Source of the DNA: Brachionus plicatilis
Lineage: Eukaryota > Rotifera > Eurotatoria > Ploima > Brachionidae
Assembly (NCBI GenBank): GCA_010279815.1
Contig: QEOQ01000122.1
Coordinates: 1,129,264 to 1,193,263, forward strand
Length of the DNA stretch: 64,000 bases
Direction of reading: 5' to 3'
The notes beneath the pieces were generated by a model. That model was given only the letters and a program-made list of their open reading frames with translations, did not search any database and was not told the origin of the DNA. Shown here in pieces: positions 57,201-64,000 of the stretch. Every line of letters begins with the position of its first letter. Position 1 is the first letter of the stretch. The translations under genes were made by a program, and so were the position numbers.

Positions 57201-60200
57201 CTTAAGAGTAAGAAAATTGGCAAAAATTTTTTTTAAAATGCCAAATATTTTTAAAAAAAAATAATTTTTTTTCTTGAAAAAACAATATTTTAGAATTTTT
57301 TTTTCTAGATTAGAGTTTAGGGATTTGTATGTAATATTTGAAAATTTTTCGTTTCTTTAAATTAAAAACTTAAAAGAACATCAAAAACTTATTCCCAGAA
57401 ATTTTTTTCCGCTGATTTTGTCTGACCGCCAAAGTGGCCGTCCGTTTTAGGGCTGGCCGTACATTTGGCCGTCCGTCTATATTTTGGCCGGCCAACTCAG
57501 CGGTCTAAATTTTTTGCCGCCAAAGTGGCCGCCTTATTTTGGCCGCGTTCGGACCGGCCGGGCTTGGCCGCCGCCCAACACTAATTAATTTTATTAAAAA
57601 AGTTATAAAATTACATTCTTTAACGTTAAATTACGAAAAATATCGTCAGATCCTTGTAGCAAATCAGTGCTTTATTTGTGTTTTAAAAAAAGAGATTTAA
57701 ATTTTTTAAGTTTTCAGGTTATCGTCTTTTTTAATTCAGTTTATATCATATTTCAAAAGATAAAAATTTTTAAATAAAATATGCTTAGTTGATCTTTTCT
57801 TTCAGGTAAAGAGAAAAATATTGATTTAAATTGATTAAAAATTGATTTTAAAATATATATAAAAAATTACAGCTTAATACTTAGATAAATTATTTTGGAA
57901 AATTTTAATAATAAATTTAAAAAAAAAAAAATTACTCTTTCGTTTTGACGAACAAGTCGTTTTAGCTCTTGCTTGCGAGCAATCACGTTAACTACAGCGT
58001 ACTCCAGTAAGGCAGCAAAAACAAAAACTAAACAAGCCGACATCCAAACATCAATGGCCTTGATGTACGACACTTTGGGAAGTTGAGATCGGATACCTTA
58101 ATTTGAAAAAATTCACAATTTGAACTTTTCAATCAGCAACTTTTCGTCATTTACCTGAACTTTGAGTTGTAACTGTAAGCACGGTAAGAAGACCGACTGA
58201 AATACGAGCTGGTACTGCCTTGTAATCAATCCAAAAGGAAACAAACGATATTGCACACGTTAATATACTCGGTATATAAATTTGGACTAAGTAGTAACCA
58301 AATGATCGTTTTAGGTAAAAATGCACCTCAAGACAAGCGTATGCACCTTAAAATAGTAGAAAATCTTAATCCAAAGACAGAATGAGTCCAATAGAAGGAA
58401 TTCGATCATTAGGCAGTACACGTGGTCCAGTTAGGACAAGAAAAGTTGCTGAGATCAGTTTAGAAATTTAGATTACCGCCGAGCATTGTAGTTATGGTGA
58501 GAACACTTGTGGCCCCTAGAGGAGCACGTGCTGCCGCACTACGATGATCGATAAAAAAAGATATGAATGATAGACTAACTACAAACGAGCTTGGTATGTA
58601 AACTTCATTTACGTAACTAGACAAGTCTCGTTGTAGCTCTATTCTCACTTCAAGACAAGCGTAGGCGCCTACACAAAGATTAGGATTTTATTCAATTTAA
58701 GGCCGCTGAGAAATTCAGTACAATTGATACAAAATTTTTTTTTTTTTCTCTTTTGACAAATTAAAATTAAAAATAAAATTTTTCATGACCAAAAAAAAAA
58801 ATCTTTAAGAATATGATTTGATTTTTAATCTAATTGACTTGAAAAAGAAATTAATACTTAAAATACTTAATAATTTAAAAATTATTGAAAAATATACTTT
58901 TGGCAAGAAATTGATTTTGAAACTAAAATTACTTTTTTTGGCATGTTGAAGTTTATGATCAAATGATCAAATGCTCAATTAAAAAGTAAGCATAATAATT
59001 TCTTAAATTAACGAAATGATTTTTTTTTAATTGGTAATGATTTAACATATTATGCTACAGTCTCAAAAAATTATTTTAAGTTGATCATAAAATAAATGGA
59101 TTAATAATCGATTTTTAGAATTTAAAATAGTACAAAATCCGAAAGACAAAAAACTTAACTTCGCCAAGATAATTAGATTAAAAGAATCATTTTAGTTAAT
59201 TTTGAACATAATATTAATTTAAAATTTTATTTTTTTTGAAATTTTAATGTAACAAACTATGTTAATCAATGTTACATCAAGAATTTTATAAAATTCTACC
59301 TAAATCTTCAGGAAATTTATTATTAAATATAAAATGAGCAATTTGATATTAAGTTTTGATCATAAACTTCAACATGCCACTTTTTTTATCATAAATAATT
59401 TACTTTATTAAAATGCAATATACCTTTAAAATAAATTCTTATAAATAAGCCACTTATTTGATTAAAAAAAAACTCTTTTCACATAATAAAAATCTATGAA
59501 AGGACATTCAAGACACTCAAGATAAAAATCAAGACCAAAAAGAAAGAAAAATACGTCAAGTATTTTAGAGTTTGGAATTCACTTTGTGATATTTTAATTT
59601 TCTTTATGAACTAAAAAAAAAAGTATTTTTACATAGATAAAGCTTTTTTATAACGAAAAAGTCTTTGATATATAAAAAGTATTATTATCTTAATAAAATC
59701 ATTTTAAACGCTAAAATTTATTTCTTAAAGATATTAGTAAATTTATACAGCTTAAGTTAAAAAAAATAAAGGTTTTTGTTTTTTTTCAAGAAAATAAAAA
59801 AAATTTTTTTGTTCAATTTTTCCTGAATATTCCAGCGCCCAATTTAAGACTAAAACTGATTACCTGTCGAGGTTTTGCGCTGACAAACTGAAGATTTATG
59901 TGTCGTTAGTATAAAATCAGGCATTTCCAGCTTGTTGCTAATAGTGACCGGAATAGAAGTGTCAGTTGTTTTGCTCCAATCAAAAACAATATCTTTTAGA
60001 GTGTATCCGACTTTATTAATAAAATTAAAATAAAAATTTAAATTGGATTTTATTTAAATTGAATTACAGCTGCCAATGTTTATAGTGCATGTTTGATTAT
60101 CAAGTGGAAATTTTTGGAGTTTCATCGGACATTCAAGTCGCAAAGTCAACCTTAAATCATAAAATTTAAAAGACATCATTCACAATTTTCGATACTTTAA

Positions 60201-63200
60201 AAAACTTTTTTTATTAAAAATGAGAAAATTGCTCAAAAAATTTTATCAGTTTATAAAAGTTATTTAAGAATTTTTGCAGGAACTAGATTATATGGTAAAT
60301 TAATTTTAGACTATTAGTAAAAAAGGCACTGTGAATTTTGGTACAAAAATTAAAAAAAAATATATTAAAAATGTCAAAGATTAAGTTCTGACGAACCAAA
60401 GGATGTTCTGTAAATTGTAACAACTGATGCATTCTCTGTACCACCAATAAATCTGCTAAATTCAGAAAATTGTGAATTTGGCATATTTTATAATATTGTA
60501 AATCCAACTCAGCTTTAAGTGGCGATAAAGAGGATACAACAGTTGTTAAAATTTACAGAACATCCTTTTGTTCGTCAGAACTTAATCTTTGACATTTAAA
60601 ATTTCTTTTTTTGTACCAAACTCACAATTACAGTAAAAAAGCTATAGAATTTTTTATTTTTGTGCAGTTTTTTGTTTTCTTGTAAATTTAAATACTCATT
60701 TTTTTTTTAAATAAGTAAAAGTAAAATTCTATTTCTACTAATGCACTTGATTTAATTTTTTGAATATTTGATCGAACCAATTTTGTCCCAGTTCATTCTT
60801 ATAAATTACTATTAAAAAGAATACAGATTTTTCAAAATTTTATTATTTTTTTTCATTCTCTTTTTATAATAATTAAGATCTCTTTTTAATTTTTCTAGTT
60901 TTCAAATTTTTCATTACTGATTCAGATTTTATTTTTATTATATTTCTAAAATTGAAGTTTATTTTGGACACATATTTAGATGCGTCCACTATCTTTCTTA
61001 GATCCGAATCCCTAGTCCACAGTTACCCTGGGCCTCTTTATCTTAACAAAAGGTTTTACGAAATTTAGTAATTGAAAATTTGTTAGAATAATAAGTGAAA
61101 GATTTAAACTAATAAATAGATCATTGAAAGAATAGAAAAATTTTAAATGAAACTTAAACTGGAATAAAATTAGCGATTCTTCATGAATAAAATTCGGTAG
61201 TTTAATCTGAAACTAAAATGTGATGGCACCTTTTGTAGCTGAAACTTCTTTCTATATTTTTCTAATAATCTTGTTGAATTGAGTGAATGATATGTAGAGT
61301 CACAGTTAAGTCATTATGTTCCATTTTTTGTCAGAATGATGCATGAATGGCGATCAAGTTCCAAATCATGATACAGACAAGAGCCAAGTTCTTGGATTTC
61401 CTTATTTACATATTTATCTTTTTTTTCTAAATCTGTTCAAGTTAAAGTCATGACTTTAAATTAAACTTGGGACAAAAAAAGAAAATTTATTCTTTTACTC
61501 TCGTTTTGTATTTGTTTTGATATTTGGAAAAATTATTTTATTTATTCAGCTAAGTAAACGAGTTAGTACAATCTAAGTTAATAGTAACAAGAAAATCAAT
61601 TGTCACTAGTTTAAAAAACGGGCAAGATTGGGTGATAAATAAGATTTTCATTTTAAGAATCTTAACAATGCTTATCTTTTGTGATTGGAATTGTAAAAAT
61701 TCTAAATTTTTGTATGTTTTTTAGAAGTATTGTTTTTATGCCTGATTATTCTTAATAAAGCATTCTCTAAGTATTTTACAATACAGAAAGATTTCAAAAA
61801 AAATTGATGACATTTATTTTGAATGGTCACATTTATTTAATTTAAAAAATATTAAATTATAATTATTATTTTTTTTTTAAATTTATACAGTGATGCTACG
61901 ATACCTTGAATTCATCATATTTATTTATTGTAAAATTCAGTGAAAAAAAAATTCCAAAATTTCTCGAAAAAAACCAATTTTCAAAGTCAAGTCAAAGTTA
62001 TGACTTGCACCAAATTTTTTATCAATATCTGATTCATTTGGACCAGTTGAAAGAATTTTTTCAAAATCTGGTTACATTAACAGACCATATAGGTCACGAT
62101 TAACAGCCAGGAATTTGCAAGCAACTACTTTATTGGTTTCAAATATGGATTTATTAAATCATTGACTTGACTTAAAAAAAAAAATAAATTTAAGTCAATG
62201 ACTTTTACTGTTGAATTTTTACCATTTTTCACCTTTTTTTACTAAATTTCCCGAAATTTTCGTCAAAAAATTCAAATGAATTTTATTTGTTTTTAATTTT
62301 TCAAAAATTCGAAAAAAAAAAAATTGTTTTTTTTGGAGAAATTTAAAATTTTTTTTTTTACTGTATTTTACAATAATTATCGTTAATTTACAATAATTAT
62401 CGGTAATTTACGATAATTATCGATATTATACGAAAAATACCCTTTTTTAGATTACCAAATTTTACGGTAAATGTGGTAAAATATCGTGAATTTACCATAA
62501 TTTACGTAAAATATGGTGAATTCAAGGTATCGTAGCAGCACTGTATTTAAATTTACAATTAAGCACTCTGAATATCGAATGCTTAAAAAAAGATTAGGAA
62601 CATAAATTTTAAATTTTCGTACTTTTTTTGTTCAGGTCTAAAACTCGTTCTGAAAAATGCATCAGCTAATTCAAACTTTGTGTTATTCAGATTAAATTGC
62701 ACGGTCTTTGCACAGATACATATTGCAAAACGATTTTTGGACCCAAACAAAAAAATTTTCCAAAATTTTAGATTTTTCTTCAAAATTGACAAAAGCTTTA
62801 ATTTTATGTTTTAAAATTTCAACAAAATTGACTTAAAAATTTATTTGAAAAAAACAAACAAACCTTTGAGAAAACAAAACGCGTCCTTCAGGAAAAATTC
62901 TAATAAGCCGATTAGGTACAGTTATTTTGTGAGATTTGGAATCTTTAGAATTTCTGAAAAATGCATCTGGAGTCCAAACTTTGTTAACGAGATCATAGTG
63001 TAGAGTAATATCTTCGACGTGCTTCCATGACGAATTCGAATAAGTCAACCTTGGATCATACCATTCTTGGCGAAAAAAACAATCAACTGTATATTCCTTT
63101 AAGCCAAAATTCAACTGGTATTATTTAAAAAAAAAATGTAGAAAATTTTCTTTTACCATGTTGACTTCGCTGATGCTACTTATAGTATTTATGTGCATAT

Positions 63201-63512
63201 TCATCAACACTACAACTGGCTTGCTTTCTGAAGCTTAAAAATTTTAATTTAGTGATAAGAGATAATTTTTCAGGTTTATTTACCTTTGCTGTCCGTGTAA
63301 AATGGTCTAATCCGCCTGTCATACACAGACTCATGTAACAACCGGTCCAGAAACTGTTCCATTGTTTTCTCACTGCCGACCAATTGACTAACAACAGGCA
63401 ACACATTTAAATTAAGAATCAGCACACATAACGCATAAAGCACATTATCCATAAGTGTAAACTTTAAGCATTTATCTGTCTTCCTATCCGGGAACCTACT
63501 AGTCCTTTCCAT
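54250..63512 (-). CDS. Cys-loop ligand-gated anion channel subunit (GlyR/GluCl-like)
   Basis: Pentameric neurotransmitter-gated chloride channel subunit. Minus-strand exons: 63512-63284, 63233-63157, 63114-62864, 60150-60068, 60010-59864, then either 58668-58477 or 58346-58155, then 58096-57936 and 54657-54250. All phases agree and give 515 residues. A signal peptide ([16 protein letters not shown]) precedes the extracellular domain. Ligand-domain motifs: [35 protein letters not shown], the Cys-loop [15 protein letters not shown] (13 residues between cysteines) and [15 protein letters not shown] second cysteine pair ([16 protein letters not shown]) is a mark of GlyR and GluCl. M3 is [19 protein letters not shown]4 is [20 protein letters not shown]. 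The M3-M4 loop is Ser/Pro-rich. The ligand cannot be decided from sequence alone. Confidence 0.95.
54658..57935 (-). other. Last intron of the channel gene (3.3 kb)
   Basis: Joins M3 to the M3-M4 loop exon in phase 0. It holds the GC-rich MITE at 56994-57583 and a CAACTC-type MITE end at about 55660; otherwise AT-rich. Confidence 0.8.
56994..57583. mobile_element. GC-rich hAT-like MITE with CGGCC arrays
   Basis: Ends are TAGTGTTGGG on both strands, flanked by the exact 8-bp duplication ATTAATTT (56986-56993 and 57584-57591). Inverted arms of about 150 bases are packed with CGGCCA/TGGCCG motifs such as ACTTTGGCGGCC and CCGCTGAGTTGGCCG. This is a striking GC island in an AT-rich intron. There is no coding sequence. 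Confidence 0.88.
58155..58346 (-). other. Channel alternative pore exon B (M1-M2)
   Basis: 192 nt, phase 1 at both ends. It encodes [20 protein letters not shown], then M1 with [19 protein letters not shown], then M2 with [20 protein letters not shown]. It has the PAR motif of anion channels, Ser at 2', Leu at 6' and Leu at 9'. The acceptor TTTAAG and donor GTAAAT are normal. Confidence 0.92.
58477..58668 (-). other. Channel alternative pore exon A (M1-M2)
   Basis: Also 192 nt and phase 1 at both ends, starting with the same AYACLEV. It then diverges: [21 protein letters not shown]1 with [13 protein letters not shown], and M2 with [20 protein letters not shown]. The PAR motif is AAR, with Pro at 2', Thr at 6' and Leu at 9'. 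The acceptor GTGTAG and donor GTAATC are normal. Confidence 0.92.
58940..59378. mobile_element. hAT-like MITE, GGCATGTTGAAG family
   Basis: Ends GGCATGTTGAAGTTTATGAT on both strands, related to the element at 15161. The exact flanking duplication ACTTTTTTT occurs at 58931-58939 and 59379-59387. It lies in the intron before the two pore exons. Confidence 0.82.
60326..60633. mobile_element. Fold-back MITE in a channel-gene intron
   Basis: Inverted arms of about 100 bases contain TTGGTACAAAAA and AATGTCAAAGATTAAGTTCT on opposite strands. A candidate duplication TAAAAAAG flanks it at 60318-60325 and 60634-60641, but the outermost bases of the ends align poorly. Confidence 0.7.
61886..62545. mobile_element. 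DNA element with TACAGTG ends and 10-bp duplication
   Basis: Both ends read TACAGTG, then TGCTACGATACCTTGAATTC, on opposite strands. TTTAAATTTA flanks exactly at 61876-61885 and 62546-62555. The right interior has a tandem run of TTTACAATAATTATCG-like units (about 62365-62430). It lies in the third intron of the channel gene. There is no clear coding sequence. Confidence 0.78.
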
Positions 63513-64000
63513 CTTTTTTTTTAGCCAAATATACTCATTTTACATTATCTACTAAGGCAAAAATAAAAATAAAACTGGCAAATGCGCACTCGGAACGTAT
63601 CAACCGAATAAGTTGATTCATGATATTGAACAAATTTAAATTGCTGATTAAACAAAGTACTATTTAATGGAATAATTTGCATTGAATTAGTTTTCATTTC
63701 TTTAAATAAAAATTCATGGAAGAGTCTTTTATCAATGACACTTGTATTTACTTGGCTTAAAGATATTTTTTTCATTCGTAACTATTTGAATATGAGTTTA
63801 TTTGCTAGTAAACAAGTGTCTAAGTATTGATTTGGCATAGAGTTATTTAACATCTACAGACTTATTCCAAAAATTTTTGGCAAATATTATTCCTAGTGAA
63901 ATATATTTTTGATTAGAGCAACTTAAGACGCAGCCAATGTTCCATCTGGTTTATGATGATTTACTCGTGGGTAATTAGTATTCTAATGTGACATCATCAA
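63513..64000. other. Upstream region of the channel gene
   Basis: Less AT-rich than average, as expected for a promoter or 5' untranslated region. An open frame on the minus strand from the ATG at 63775 (MKKISLSQVNTSVIDKRLFH) runs 76 codons; it could be a leader exon or chance, and no partner is visible. Confidence 0.35.

Overview
This window is animal nuclear DNA. The genes are split by short introns with GT...AG ends. Their products are animal-specific: a glycine/glutamate-type Cys-loop channel, a FMRFamide-type GPCR, plastin, EB1, a SLC24 exchanger and a cilia protein. The DNA between genes is extremely AT-rich and full of homopolymers and small DNA transposons. There are no bacterial operons, Shine-Dalgarno sites or CRISPR arrays. 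A small spiralian such as a monogonont rotifer would fit, but this is inference only.

Layout. At 0.5-0.9 kb there is a decayed Tc1 transposase tail. At 4.8-6.5 kb the DNA repair glycosylase MPG/AAG (+) converges on the cilia gene CFAP20 (-), which has a perfect palindromic X-box upstream. From 8 to 12.3 kb lie several inverted-repeat elements. EB1 (+) is at 13.3-14.6 kb and has two interchangeable 107-nt CH-domain exons. MITEs fill 15.1-17.4 kb. Plastin/fimbrin (-) at 18.4-21.2 kb has two possible first coding exons. An unknown single-pass membrane protein (+) is at 22.4 kb. Two inverted 2.0-kb arms, 27.1-29.1 and 40.4-42.4 kb, each carry a 240-aa RA-domain (N-terminal RASSF-like) gene and a divergent 41-aa ORF. 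Between the arms lie a DUF229 phosphatase-like gene (-), a truncated MULE transposon with a perfect 10-bp target duplication, and a SLC24-type exchanger (-). At 43.2-45.6 kb a nest of transposons holds a hAT inserted in a LINE fragment inside a long-TIR element. A peptide GPCR (-) is at 45.8-47.3 kb. About 7 kb of AT-rich DNA follows. A Cys-loop anion-channel gene (-) fills 54.3-63.5 kb; its introns host at least four MITEs.

The most interesting signal is alternative-exon structure. The channel gene has two tandem 192-nt exons, both phase 1 to 1, each encoding a complete M1-M2 pore with different pore-lining residues. EB1 has two tandem 107-nt exons that cannot both be included without a frameshift. 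Plastin has two first exons that both join the EF-hand exon in frame. All exon joins given here were checked by arithmetic on reading phase, but no transcript or database evidence was available.
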